DNA from: Alcanivorax limicola
Lineage (GTDB): Bacteria > Pseudomonadota > Gammaproteobacteria > Pseudomonadales > Alcanivoracaceae
DNA length: 64,000 bases
Assembly (NCBI RefSeq): GCF_019931215.1
Contig: NZ_JAIOUB010000004.1
Span: 248,001 to 312,000, forward strand
Direction of reading: 5' to 3'
In this document: positions 35,714 to 44,490 of the stretch, piece by piece
Position numbering within the stretch: the stretch's first letter is position 1
Layout: each line of letters opens with the position of its first letter
Notes under the pieces: generated by a model
The model's database searches: none
What the model was told of the DNA's origin: nothing
Seen by the model: the letters and a program-made list of their open reading frames with translations, nothing else
Program-made: the position numbers and the translations under genes

Positions 35714-36739
35714 TTACTCTGCATCGCTACTAAACACTGATTCGTCCAGCCTTTCAAGGACTTGCCCGGGCAAACCCGGCGCATCAGGCTCCAGCACCGT
35801 CAACCCCGGCCAACCCCGCAACCAGGTCATCTGGCGCTTGGCCAGTTGGCGGGTCGCGGCCAGCGCCCGGCGTTGCATTTCCTCGCCATCATACTGCCCG
35901 TCCAGATGCTCCCACACCTGCCGGTAGCCCACCGAGCGCACCGCCGGAAGCCCCGGATGCAGGTCGCCGCGAGCGCGCAGGGCCGCCACTTCAGCGACCA
36001 GGCCAGCATCCAGCATCACCTGAAAGCGCTCGGCTATGCGGGCATGCAGGCGTGCACGATCCTCGGGGATCAGCGCAAACTGGGCCACATTATAGGGGAA
36101 AGCCGCGCTGCCGCTGGACGGCTGGTCCGACAATCCGGCGAGCTGCTCATCTCGCTTTTGCCGGGCATGGTGCTCGGAAAGCGGCACGCCCGTCAGCATA
36201 TAGACCTCGAGGGCGCGCTGCAGCCGCTGCTGGTCATTCGGTTTCAGCCGGGCCGCCGTCTCCGGATCGACCGCCGCCAGCCGGGCATGCAGCGCCGGCC
36301 AGCCGAGCGCCCTGGCCTCGTCATCGAGGCGGGCGCGCAATGCCGGATCGGCCTCCGGCAGGGCCGCCAGCCCACCCAGCAGCGCCCGGAAATACAGCAT
36401 GGTGCCCCCCACCAGCAGCGGCACCCCACCCCGCGCGTGGATCTCGCGAATATGCGCCAACGCATCAGCGCGGAAGTCCGCCGCAGAATAAGGCTGCGCC
36501 GGATCGCGCACACCCAGCAACCGGTGCGGGGCCACCGCCAACTCCTCCGGCGCCGGTCGCGCTGCACCGATCTCCAGCCCGGCGTAGATCAGGGCCGAAT
36601 CCACACTGATGATCTCCAGCCTGGGCAAACGGCGCACCAACTCCACCGCCAGCGCCGTCTTGCCGGAGCAGGTGGGGCCCATCAGGAATACCACGGGTGG
36701 CGCGGTATGGGTGGCGGAGACGGTATCGGCGGCAGGCAT
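35714..36739 (-). CDS. miaA: tRNA dimethylallyltransferase MiaA
   Basis: 341 residues. Walker [15 protein letters not shown] (Cys in place of the common Ala), substrate loop [16 protein letters not shown], and '[16 protein letters not shown]' are all visible. It adds the isopentenyl group to A37 of tRNAs reading UNN codons. It has about 20 additional N-terminal and C-terminal residues compared with E. coli. miaA normally follows mutL directly; here 8.7 kb of other genes lie between them. Confidence 0.97.
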   Translation of the reverse strand: MPAADTVSATHTAPPVVFLMGPTCSGKTALAVELVRRLPRLEIISVDSALIYAGLEIGAARPAPEELAVAPHRLLGVRDPAQPYSAADFRADALAHIREIHARGGVPLLVGGTMLYFRALLGGLAALPEADPALRARLDDEARALGWPALHARLAAVDPETAARLKPNDQQRLQRALEVYMLTGVPLSEHHARQKRDEQLAGLSDQPSSGSAAFPYNVAQFALIPEDRARLHARIAERFQVMLDAGLVAEVAALRARGDLHPGLPAVRSVGYRQVWEHLDGQYDGEEMQRRALAATRQLAKRQMTWLRGWPGLTVLEPDAPGLPGQVLERLDESVFSSDAE

Positions 36740-36846
36740 GGCTATCCGGGTGGCAGATCAGGGTAAGGGTTGCAGGGCCATGGTAAGGCAACCCCGGCAT
36801 TTGTCCATCCGTGCAGGTATCAGCGCGGCCTGCGCATTTAAGAAAA

Positions 36847-36875
36847 CTGTCATAAATAAGACACATACGCGTCAC
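36847..36875 (+). promoter_or_regulatory. Pho-box-like sequence, three half-sites at 11-bp spacing
   Basis: CTGTCATAAATAAGACAC at 36847-36864 fits the PhoB consensus (CTGTCAT-AWAW-CTGTCAY) at 15 of 18 positions. The first half is perfect, the second is 4 of 7. A third half-site, GCGTCAC (36869-36875), continues the 11-bp period at 5 of 7. It lies 24-52 bp before the glycosyltransferase ATG. No convincing -10 hexamer was seen after it, so the promoter itself is unproven. Confidence 0.5.
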
Positions 36876-36898
36876 TGCGGCGGCGCAACCTTGCCCGT

Positions 36899-38140
36899 AT
36901 GAAAAAACTGATGAGTGAACCGGGCAGAATCACCCGGACAGAAGACAGGGCAAACGCCCACACAGACAGGCACTACGCCATCGTCACCGAGACCTACCCC
37001 CCGGAGATCAATGGCGTCGCCCTGACCGTGCGCAATCTGGCCAACGGCCTGCGCGCCCGCGGCCACCGCGTTACCGTGATCCGGCCGCGCCAGGCAGCAG
37101 ACGGACAGCCCGGCAACGATCCGGCTACCGGCCAGAACACAGCCACGGACATCACCGTCCCGGGCATGAAACTGCCCCGCTACCCCGGCCTGCAGTTCGG
37201 CCTGCCGGCTGGCGGCAAGCTGCGCCGACTGTGGCGCGAACAACCGCCCGACGCCATATATGTTGCCACCGAAGGTCCGCTCGGCTGGTCCGCCGTGAAT
37301 ACGGCCCGGCAACTGGGCATCCCGGTGGCCACAGGCCTGCACACCCGCTTCGACGAATACACCCGGGACTACGGTCTGGGCTTTCTGCAAGGCATCGCCT
37401 TTGCCTGGATGCGCTGGTTCCACAATCGCGCCAACGCCACACTGGTGCCCACCGGGGAACTGGCCACTTTCCTGAGCGCGCGCGGCTTCCGGCAAGCGGT
37501 GCACCTGCCCCGCGCGGTCGACCCGCAGCGCTTCAGCCCGACGCACCGGGATGCGCAGCTGCGACAGCGGTGGGGCCTGGCAGACGATGATCTCGCGGTG
37601 ATCTACGTTGGCCGCATCGCCGCCGAGAAAAATCTTGGCTTGGCCGTCCGCGCCTTCCGCGCAATCCAGACCCACCAACCTCGCGCCCGTTTCATCTGGG
37701 TCGGCGAGGGCCCCCAGCGCGCCGCGCTGGCGGAGGCCAACCCCGACTTCATCTTCTGCGGCCTGCAACTGCATCAGGCATTGGCCACGCACTTTGCCAG
37801 CGGCGACCTGTTCCTGTTCCCCAGCCGCAGCGAAACCTTCGGCAACGTGACGCTGGAAGCCATGGCCAGCGGCGTGGCCACCGTCGCCTTTCACTACGGC
37901 GCCGCCCGGGAACATCTGCGCAACGGCCTGCACGGCGCAGCGGTAGACACCGATGAGGCCTTTGTTGAGGCGGCCGTGGCACTGGCGCGGCAACCGCAGC
38001 AACGGCAACACCAGGGCCGCGCAGCCAGCGCAGCCATGCAGCGACTGCACCCGGATCAGGTTGCTGCCAACTTTGATGCTCTGCTGAACGGCCTCGGCGC
38101 CCGACGCACTGCTCGAGAGGAGGTATCACCATGCAACTGA
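36899..38140 (+). CDS. Glycosyltransferase family 4 (SQD2/MgtA-like)
   Basis: 413 residues, two Rossmann lobes (GT-B). The N-lobe signature TETYPPEINGVALTVRNLANGL is typical of GT4 enzymes that act on lipids, such as SqdX/SQD2 and mannosyltransferase MgtA. The C-lobe has YVGRIAAEKNL and the sugar-nucleotide motif SRSETFGNVTLEAMASG (E-x7-E). No membrane helix. It would transfer a hexose from a nucleotide sugar to a lipid-type acceptor; the actual acceptor is not known. The gene overlaps the PAP2 gene by 10 bp, so the two are translated together. About 20 leading residues precede the family start. Confidence 0.85.
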   Translation: MKKLMSEPGRITRTEDRANAHTDRHYAIVTETYPPEINGVALTVRNLANGLRARGHRVTVIRPRQAADGQPGNDPATGQNTATDITVPGMKLPRYPGLQFGLPAGGKLRRLWREQPPDAIYVATEGPLGWSAVNTARQLGIPVATGLHTRFDEYTRDYGLGFLQGIAFAWMRWFHNRANATLVPTGELATFLSARGFRQAVHLPRAVDPQRFSPTHRDAQLRQRWGLADDDLAVIYVGRIAAEKNLGLAVRAFRAIQTHQPRARFIWVGEGPQRAALAEANPDFIFCGLQLHQALATHFASGDLFLFPSRSETFGNVTLEAMASGVATVAFHYGAAREHLRNGLHGAAVDTDEAFVEAAVALARQPQQRQHQGRAASAAMQRLHPDQVAANFDALLNGLGARRTAREEVSPCN

Positions 38141-38658
38141 TGTCCCGCGAACTGATATTGCTGCGCGATACCGGCTGGTGCCTGCGCGCCAACCGCTGGT
38201 GCGAACGCCATGTGTTACGCAGCTACTTTTCCGTGGTCAGCCGGCTCGGCGACGGCGTCTTCTGGTATACCCTGATGGCCGCCATGATCGCAGTAGACGG
38301 TCTCTACGGCCTGACCGCCGCCGCACACATGATGGGCACGGGGCTGGTGGCACTGGTGATGTACAAGACACTGAAACGCTGGACACGGCGCCCGAGGCCC
38401 TTCGCCAACGACGGTCGCATCCGCGCCTGGGTTGCGCCACTGGATGAGTTCAGCTTTCCTTCCGGGCACACACTGCATGCCACCGTGTTTACCCTGGTCG
38501 CACTGGCGTATTACCCGATGCTGGCGATCCTGCTCGTGCCCTTTGCGATCAGCGTGGCGCTCTCGCGGGTATTCCTGGGGCTGCACTACCCCAGCGATGT
38601 ACTGGCCGCGATGGGCATCGGTATCGCACTCGCTGGCACATCGCTGTATCTGTTCTGA
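38131..38658 (+). CDS. PAP2-family membrane phosphatase
   Basis: 175 residues with about five membrane helices. All three PAP2 motifs are intact: K-RWTRRP-RP, PSGHT, and SRVFLGLHYPSD. Such enzymes remove phosphate from phosphatidic acid or polyprenyl diphosphate. Overlap with the glycosyltransferase suggests that it makes that enzyme's acceptor (for instance diacylglycerol) or recycles its carrier lipid. GAGAGGAGG lies before the ATG. Confidence 0.88.
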   Translation: MQLMSRELILLRDTGWCLRANRWCERHVLRSYFSVVSRLGDGVFWYTLMAAMIAVDGLYGLTAAAHMMGTGLVALVMYKTLKRWTRRPRPFANDGRIRAWVAPLDEFSFPSGHTLHATVFTLVALAYYPMLAILLVPFAISVALSRVFLGLHYPSDVLAAMGIGIALAGTSLYLF

Positions 38659-38674
38659 TCCCCACGTTCACCGC

Positions 38675-38694
38675 TGTCCCCTGATCAGGGGACA
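38675..38694. terminator. 20-bp perfect palindrome after the PAP2 gene
   Basis: TGTCCCCTGATCAGGGGACA, 16 bp after the stop. No T-run. It could end the glycosyltransferase-PAP2 transcript. Its GTCCCC/GGGGAC arms match those of the hairpin at 437-466. Confidence 0.45.
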
Positions 38695-38795
38695 CAACCG
38701 CATCAGCTTGCTGAATTCGCTTGTTAGCCATTCACCGCACCACCATACTGCAAATAATAAAAAACATAAGCACTGCCCTTGGGGGGGTATAAACA

Positions 38796-40106
38796 ATGTC
38801 CACACGATTCATCGTGGCCGTCTGCGTGGCAGCGGCGTCTACCTCTGCACTTGCTCTGCCCGGCACAGTGGGCAAGGGGCCCAATGTCACCTACGGCTAC
38901 ACCAGCCACGGCATCAACCTGCATAGCCTGTCCAATAATCCGGCCCACGGTATTTACGTACTGCGTGACGACAGCACCCTGCGCATGGGTCGCGCGGGTG
39001 CGTTCAGTCTCGGCTACGAAATGGGTCAGGTAGACAACTTCCTCGACCGCGCCGACGAAGTGCTCGATAACCTGGAGCGCGACAATCTTTCTGTTGCCGA
39101 AGGCATCGCCCTGGCCAACGAAACCAATGACCTCGTCGAGTTGCTCGGACAGGACGGTTACCTGCGCACCAATATCGGACTGCAAGCCCCGCTGACCCCC
39201 GTCGCCTTCCGCAATGACCTCGGCACTTTCACGCTGTCCGTGGAGGCGGATATCGAAGTCCGCGCCAGCATCCTTGATGACGCCGTCACCTACGACGCCA
39301 TCAATCAGGAACTGCGCACCCGCACGTCGATGTATCTGAAATCCGCCACACTCACCCAACTCAGTGCGGGCTGGGCCAGAGAGCTTTGGCAACAGGATGG
39401 CCATGTCGTAATCGGCGGCGCGCGTGTCAGACTGATCAATGGCGCACTCAGCAAACAGGTGGTCAACCTGAAAACCGCGGCCACAGATGACGATGATGAT
39501 ATCGGCGATATCATCTCTGACCAGTACGACGTCAACGAGCGCACCAGCACCAATATCGGCATTGACCTCGGCGCGGTATATCAGCGCGATAACTGGCGCG
39601 CAGGTCTGACCCTGCAAAACATCAACGAACCTTCCTTCCGCTACGGCTCGGTCGGCGTCGGCTGCGCCTCGCTGACTCCCGGCTCCCGCGAGCAGACAAA
39701 CTGTCTGACCGCTGATTACTTCGTACAGGAAGGCCGCATTGCCGCCAATGAAAAATGGGTGCTGGCCAGCCAGGCCACCGTGGACGGCAGCTACGACTTC
39801 AGCAATGGTCGTGGTTTGGTCGGTTTCAGCTATGACCTGACCGATGCCAACACGCCGACCGGAGACCGCGAGCAGATGTTCTCCCTGGTGACCGCCTACC
39901 AGCTGCCCAACGTCTGGCTGCCAGGCCTGCGCGCCGGTTATCACGCCAATCAGCGCGGCAGCAAACTCTCCAGCATCAGCGCGGGCATGACCTGGTTCAA
40001 CCGCCTGACGCTTGATGCACTGGTCGGCCTGGAGAACGTGAGGATTGATGGCAGCTCGTTACCGCGCACCGCGGCGCTGAGCCTGGGTTGGCAATCCCGT
40101 TTCTGA
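38796..40106 (+). CDS. TraF-like (PF13729-type) outer-membrane protein
   Basis: 436 residues with a signal peptide ending STSALA (about residue 20). The mature start 'LPGTVGKGPNVTYGYTSHGINLHSLSNNPAHG' and the later strand-rich body ending LSLGWQSRF (terminal Phe) fit the family annotated 'conjugal transfer protein TraF', which resembles OmpP1/FadL barrels. No conjugation gene is nearby, so the name is only a family label. A run of seven G (38781-38787) precedes the ATG and may serve as ribosome site. It is followed 89 bp later by the SLH lipoprotein gene. Confidence 0.75.
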   Translation: MSTRFIVAVCVAAASTSALALPGTVGKGPNVTYGYTSHGINLHSLSNNPAHGIYVLRDDSTLRMGRAGAFSLGYEMGQVDNFLDRADEVLDNLERDNLSVAEGIALANETNDLVELLGQDGYLRTNIGLQAPLTPVAFRNDLGTFTLSVEADIEVRASILDDAVTYDAINQELRTRTSMYLKSATLTQLSAGWARELWQQDGHVVIGGARVRLINGALSKQVVNLKTAATDDDDDIGDIISDQYDVNERTSTNIGIDLGAVYQRDNWRAGLTLQNINEPSFRYGSVGVGCASLTPGSREQTNCLTADYFVQEGRIAANEKWVLASQATVDGSYDFSNGRGLVGFSYDLTDANTPTGDREQMFSLVTAYQLPNVWLPGLRAGYHANQRGSKLSSISAGMTWFNRLTLDALVGLENVRIDGSSLPRTAALSLGWQSRF

Positions 40107-40195
40107 TGTCCGAATCAGAACGGGAAACACAAACAAAAAATGCCGAGCACGCACAAGCACGCTAACGGCGTTAACGCACTGCACATGGGGGCAAC

Positions 40196-41992
40196 ATGAT
40201 TACCACAATTAAATGGCCACTGATCTCGCTCGCCACTGTCACATTGATGGCCTGTGGCGGCACCAGCAACCAGGACGGTTCGCGCCAGGGTGCTGCGGGC
40301 ACCGAAGGCCGGGTCACCATTAACGGCGGCCTGGCAGGCGCAAAAATCTTTGTCGACATGAACGATTCCGCCAGCCACGACGAGGGGGAGCCTGTCGGCT
40401 ATACCGATGGCCAGGGATTCTTCGGCTACAACCCGATCACCCGCATCAATTACTGCCGCAGCGACAATCCCTTGCATCGCCGGCACTGCCTGCGACTGCC
40501 CTCGCTGGACAACCTGCCCGATGAAGTCACCGTGTTTTATCTGGGTGGCGTCGACAGGGTGACCGGCGAGCAGAACGAGAAGGTCTATCGCTACCACGTG
40601 CAGGTGGATGCCCTGCGCGGCCGCACGCTGGACCTGAACGGCGCCCTGGCGATGGTCTCAGCCGCGGCCGACAGTGACGACAGCCTGGATCTTCTCTACG
40701 GCATCATCGATGCCTTCTATCAACACCACCAGCACGACCTTGAACAGGCCCCGGCGCCTCTTGCGCATGCCCCTGTCGGACGCACCAGCTCACTGGACGC
40801 CCAGGCAAAGTTCGACGCTCTTGTCGCCGCGGGCATCTTTCAGGGCGTGGACGAGGACACCTCTCTGAATGAAGACATGACGCGAGCCGGTGTGGCGCAG
40901 CTCTTGTCGCGCCTGTTCAGTTTGCCGTCAGAACCGCCACAATCCGACCACGTCGACAATATCAGCGGGCCTCAATGGGCTGCTGGGTATCTCGCCGCCA
41001 TCAAGGCCGGCGCCTTGCCGGAGCAACCGGATGGCACCTTTATGCCCAATGCACCGTTGTCCATCGAGGAATTTGCAGTACTGCTGGTCAAGACCATTGG
41101 GGCGGAAGACACCCCGCAGGACGGCAATATTCCGGACTGGGCTGAAGCGTACCTTGCTGCCGCAGTTGATCTGGGACTGATGGCATTCTCCGGCTACGAT
41201 TCAGCGGCCACCCGTGCTCAATTGCTGCAGGCGACCCTGTTCATCCGGGATGCACTGATGCCCGATCTCGACCCGCAGACCCACAACCAGCTGTCCTCGG
41301 CCGCGCAGCAGCTGATGAAAGCACTGAACGAAGACGCGGACCTGAATGACAGCTTCAGCACCAACGATTTTGATCTGCTGCTGGAGAGCCTGATCGGCCT
41401 GTCCCAGGAAGCAGACAGCAGCGACCGCCGTATCAACCTGGCCAGCCTGATGGCCTTCCTGCGGGACACCGCCCGGGATATGCAAAACGCCTCGCTGGAA
41501 GATTTCCTTCTCGACAAGGATTTCTTCGACTCAGCCATTGCCTCACTGACCAGTAATGTCATCGACATTCAATATACTGACCCCGTCACGGGCAATGACG
41601 GGCAAGCTCAACTGCTTCTGACCCCGGCGCCCGGCGACAACCTGATCGACGGCGGCCTGCTTCAGGCCTGCGTGCGCTATACCCAAACGGGCACACCACA
41701 GAACGATCAGCTGTTCGGTACGCCTCAATACGTTTCCGGTGAATGGAGCCGCCTGAACGACAACGCGCTGTTATTGAGCCTGAACGTGATCCCGGGCACC
41801 GTTTACAACCGCGTCATGCAACTCGACTGGGAACAGGTGGCGGCCAACGATCTGAACAGCATCGGCTTTGACCTGACCGATCGCCTGGAAGCCTGGGATA
41901 TGACACTGCTTTCGGATATTGACTACCGCTGGGCGACGCTGGGCAACGATCAGCATACGGCCAATGCCACCTGCGCCGTCTTTCTAGACTAA
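40196..41992 (+). CDS. Lipoprotein with three SLH-like modules
   Basis: 598 residues. The signal peptide ends LMAC with the lipid Cys at residue 20, followed by GGTS. Residues 38-80 form an SdrD/carboxypeptidase-regulatory-like unit (AKIFVDMNDSASHDEGE...GYTDGQGFFGY). Three S-layer-homology-like modules then follow at about 202-241, 260-301 and 314-350; the middle one is clearest (WAAGYLAAIKAGAL-P-DGTFMPNAPLSIEEFAVLL). The remaining 250 residues are unassigned. SLH domains normally bind cell-wall polymers. GGGGG lies 5 nt before the ATG. It probably forms a unit with the barrel upstream. Confidence 0.78.
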   Translation: MITTIKWPLISLATVTLMACGGTSNQDGSRQGAAGTEGRVTINGGLAGAKIFVDMNDSASHDEGEPVGYTDGQGFFGYNPITRINYCRSDNPLHRRHCLRLPSLDNLPDEVTVFYLGGVDRVTGEQNEKVYRYHVQVDALRGRTLDLNGALAMVSAAADSDDSLDLLYGIIDAFYQHHQHDLEQAPAPLAHAPVGRTSSLDAQAKFDALVAAGIFQGVDEDTSLNEDMTRAGVAQLLSRLFSLPSEPPQSDHVDNISGPQWAAGYLAAIKAGALPEQPDGTFMPNAPLSIEEFAVLLVKTIGAEDTPQDGNIPDWAEAYLAAAVDLGLMAFSGYDSAATRAQLLQATLFIRDALMPDLDPQTHNQLSSAAQQLMKALNEDADLNDSFSTNDFDLLLESLIGLSQEADSSDRRINLASLMAFLRDTARDMQNASLEDFLLDKDFFDSAIASLTSNVIDIQYTDPVTGNDGQAQLLLTPAPGDNLIDGGLLQACVRYTQTGTPQNDQLFGTPQYVSGEWSRLNDNALLLSLNVIPGTVYNRVMQLDWEQVAANDLNSIGFDLTDRLEAWDMTLLSDIDYRWATLGNDQHTANATCAVFLD

Positions 41993-42021
41993 CTGCTCGG
42001 CTAACGCCTCACTGGAATCCA

Positions 42022-42049
42022 CCGGGGTCTGCTGCAACAGCAGCCCCGG
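42022..42049 (+). terminator. Hairpin after the SLH lipoprotein gene
   Basis: CCGGGG-T-CTGCTG (42022-42034) pairs with CAGCAG-CCCCGG (42038-42049), one bulged T, three-base loop. There is no T-run. It lies 30 bp after the stop codon. Confidence 0.45.
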
Positions 42050-42220
42050 CACTCTTCAGCTACACCCGGGCGCTTCGACTGAAGGGCCACGCTGGTTCTC
42101 CTGATCTGTCTTCTCGTGTCTGCCTGCTGACTATCGCAAGGTCGTTGTCTGCCTCGCGAAGAGCCGTCATGATGATTTGATGCGGTTAAAAAAAGCAAAA
42201 CAGTCAGAACGGAGCGCCAT

Positions 42221-43189
42221 ATGAAAGCCATTGTCACATCAGGCATAGGACGTCAGGCACCACTGGTGGTCGGCGATGCGCCACGCCCCCGCCCGGGGCG
42301 TAACGATCTGCTGGTGGCAGTGCATGCCTCGTCCGTCAATCCCAAGGACTGGAAGCTCAATCGCAATATCGCTGCCCTGATACCACCGCTCGGCGGTCTG
42401 TTGCGCACCAATCTGTTTGGCGATGACCTCAGCGGGGTTGTGGTTGGCAAAGGCGCTGGTGTCATCGGGTTCGAGATCGGCGACACGGTGTATGGCATGG
42501 ACATGCGCCTGCGCACCAACGCCTGTGGCGAATTCGCCATCATCGACCAGCGCCGCGTGGCGCACAAACCGGCCAACCTCAGTCACGAGCAAGCCGCCGC
42601 TGTGCCACTGGCAGCGCTGACCGCCCTGCAGGCGTTTCGCAAGGCCCACGTCGGCGCAGGCACCCGCTTGCTGATTATTGGCGCCTCCGGCGGCGTTGGC
42701 ACTTTCGCGGTGCAGATCGGCAAGGCGCTGGAAGCGGAAGTGACCGGGGTGTGCAGCGGCCGCAATGCCGATCTGGTCCGCAAGCTGGGCGCTGACGCTG
42801 TTATCGACTACACCGCAGAAGACTATCTGCAACGGGACGACGACTTTGACGTGGTGTTTGATGCCACCTCCCACGAAAGCCCCGACACCTGCGAATCACT
42901 GCTGAAAGAGAACGGCATATTCGTCAGCACCGGTGGCTACGCTCATGCCTACCTGAATGTCGCCCGCCGCAAAGTCTTGCGCCGACGCGTGCAAGCAAAA
43001 CTGGTCATCGTGGAATCCTGGACACGGGATTTGCAGACATTGGCGCAGTGGATCGAGGCTGGCCGCGTCACCCCGGTGATTGACAGCCTTTACCCCCTGG
43101 CCGAGTTGGGCGAGGCGTACCGTCGAAGCCAGACCGGACGGGCGCAGGGGAAGATTGTGATTCAGGTAGCCGACGAGGCGACCGCATAA
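42221..43189 (+). CDS. MDR-family zinc-free oxidoreductase (quinone oxidoreductase-like)
   Basis: 322 residues: a GroES-like N-terminal domain (ending near residue 115) and a Rossmann domain with the nucleotide motif IGASGGVGTFAVQIGKAL. The catalytic-zinc Cys/His set of alcohol dehydrogenases is absent. The conserved 'SSVNPKDWKLN' and 'FGDDLSGVVVGKGAGV' segments match NAD(P)H:quinone reductases and reticulon-4-interacting-like proteins. It would use NADPH to reduce quinones or enones. 147 bp separate it from the desaturase that follows on the same strand; a functional link is possible but not shown. Confidence 0.85.
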   Translation: MKAIVTSGIGRQAPLVVGDAPRPRPGRNDLLVAVHASSVNPKDWKLNRNIAALIPPLGGLLRTNLFGDDLSGVVVGKGAGVIGFEIGDTVYGMDMRLRTNACGEFAIIDQRRVAHKPANLSHEQAAAVPLAALTALQAFRKAHVGAGTRLLIIGASGGVGTFAVQIGKALEAEVTGVCSGRNADLVRKLGADAVIDYTAEDYLQRDDDFDVVFDATSHESPDTCESLLKENGIFVSTGGYAHAYLNVARRKVLRRRVQAKLVIVESWTRDLQTLAQWIEAGRVTPVIDSLYPLAELGEAYRRSQTGRAQGKIVIQVADEATA

Positions 43190-43336
43190 ACACCGCCCCC
43201 CTGTCGCTTTGCCCCGCGCGCCACCGGCATCTCACCCGTCCTGTTTTGACAATGGAATGGCGCCGATGCCTGATTCACTCTCCCTTCGGCGCCCCGGTAA
43301 TCTCCGGTCCAGCCAGCAGCAATCAGGGAGCCAGCG

Positions 43337-44464
43337 GTGGACACGACAGCGACCAATCAGAGGCGCAACAGCGGGTTAAGCCGCGTCGCCGGGGCACGTC
43401 ACCTTTCAGAGACAGACATCCAGGCCTTCGGCGCAGAGGTCAAACGTATCGGCAACCGGGTCATGAGCGATCTGGGAGAGCAAGACGAGCGCTACTTCCG
43501 CCGGCTGCTGGCCGCGCATCGCACAGCGGAAATTGGCGGGCGCCTCATCATCTTTGCCGGCATTCTCCATCCGGCATGTTTCGTCCTCGGCGCCATCATT
43601 CTCGGCCTGGCCAAGATTCTCGATAACATGGAGATTGGCCACAACGTGCTGCACGGCCAGTGGAACTGGCTCGGCGATCCGAAGATTCATTCCAGCACCT
43701 GGGAATGGGGCGGTGTCTGCCCCGCGCGTCAGTGGCAGCGCTCCCACAACATGATCCATCACAAATGGACCAACGTCATCGGTCGCGACCGTGATTTCGG
43801 ATATGAAGCGTTGCGGGTCAGCGCGCGGCAGCCCTGGAAGCGCTCGCACCTGTTTCAGCCCGTGACCAACATGATGATGGCGCTGTTCTTCAACTGGGGC
43901 GTTGCCATCCATGACGATGAACTCGCTGACTGGCGGGCCGGCCGGCGCAGCAAGGCGTCAGTCCGCCCCAAGCTGCGCGCCCTGAGAAACAAGATTGCCA
44001 GGTCGCTGGGCAAGGACTATCTGCTTTTCCCGCTACTGGCGGGTCCCTGGTTCCTGCAGGTCTTCCTGGCAAACATGGGCGCCAACCTGATCCGCAACCT
44101 GTGGGCCTATGCCGTGATCTTCTGCGGACATTTCGCGGATGACGTCGAGGATTTCGAGGAAGCGGATATCGAAGATGAAGACAAGTCGGGCTGGTACATC
44201 CGCCAGATTCTGGGCTCCGCCAATATTGAATGCGGCCCGTGGATGCATCTGATGAGCGGCCACCTGAGCTGCCAGATCGAACACCACCTGTTTCCATCCA
44301 TGCCGAGCCGTCGTTATCAGGAGATCGCACCGGAAATCCGCGCCCTGTGCGAACGCTACGGCATCCGCTACAACGCACGGCCGCTTGGCGCGCAGCTATT
44401 CAGTGTGTGGCGAAAGATCTTCCGTTATGCGTTGCCGCCGAAGAAACAATATGTGCCTTCATGA
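43337..44464 (+). CDS. Membrane fatty-acid desaturase (block A copy)
   Basis: 375 residues. Three histidine boxes are present: HNVLHGQW, HNMIHHKW and QIEHHLFP, with another His in CGHFADD, giving the di-iron ligand set of membrane desaturases. Two to four hydrophobic segments lie between them. It starts at GTG 43337 with GGAG upstream. It is a paralogue of the desaturase at 52066-53205: both contain RNLW-x-IFCGHF and end RYALP. Unlike that copy it has no linked electron donor. The insertion of an acidic stretch (DDVEDFEEADIEDEDKSG) is specific to this copy. Confidence 0.93.
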   Translation: MDTTATNQRRNSGLSRVAGARHLSETDIQAFGAEVKRIGNRVMSDLGEQDERYFRRLLAAHRTAEIGGRLIIFAGILHPACFVLGAIILGLAKILDNMEIGHNVLHGQWNWLGDPKIHSSTWEWGGVCPARQWQRSHNMIHHKWTNVIGRDRDFGYEALRVSARQPWKRSHLFQPVTNMMMALFFNWGVAIHDDELADWRAGRRSKASVRPKLRALRNKIARSLGKDYLLFPLLAGPWFLQVFLANMGANLIRNLWAYAVIFCGHFADDVEDFEEADIEDEDKSGWYIRQILGSANIECGPWMHLMSGHLSCQIEHHLFPSMPSRRYQEIAPEIRALCERYGIRYNARPLGAQLFSVWRKIFRYALPPKKQYVPS

Positions 44465-44490
44465 GCACCACTATTGCACCACAAAGAGGC

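Noticed and set aside
36872-38050. 392-codon open frame antisense to the glycosyltransferase
   Set aside because: The plus-strand GT4 has clear motifs; the antisense product has none.
38796-40106. TraF-like protein as evidence for a conjugative element
   Set aside because: No other transfer, relaxase or type IV secretion gene is present; the family label covers unrelated barrel proteins.
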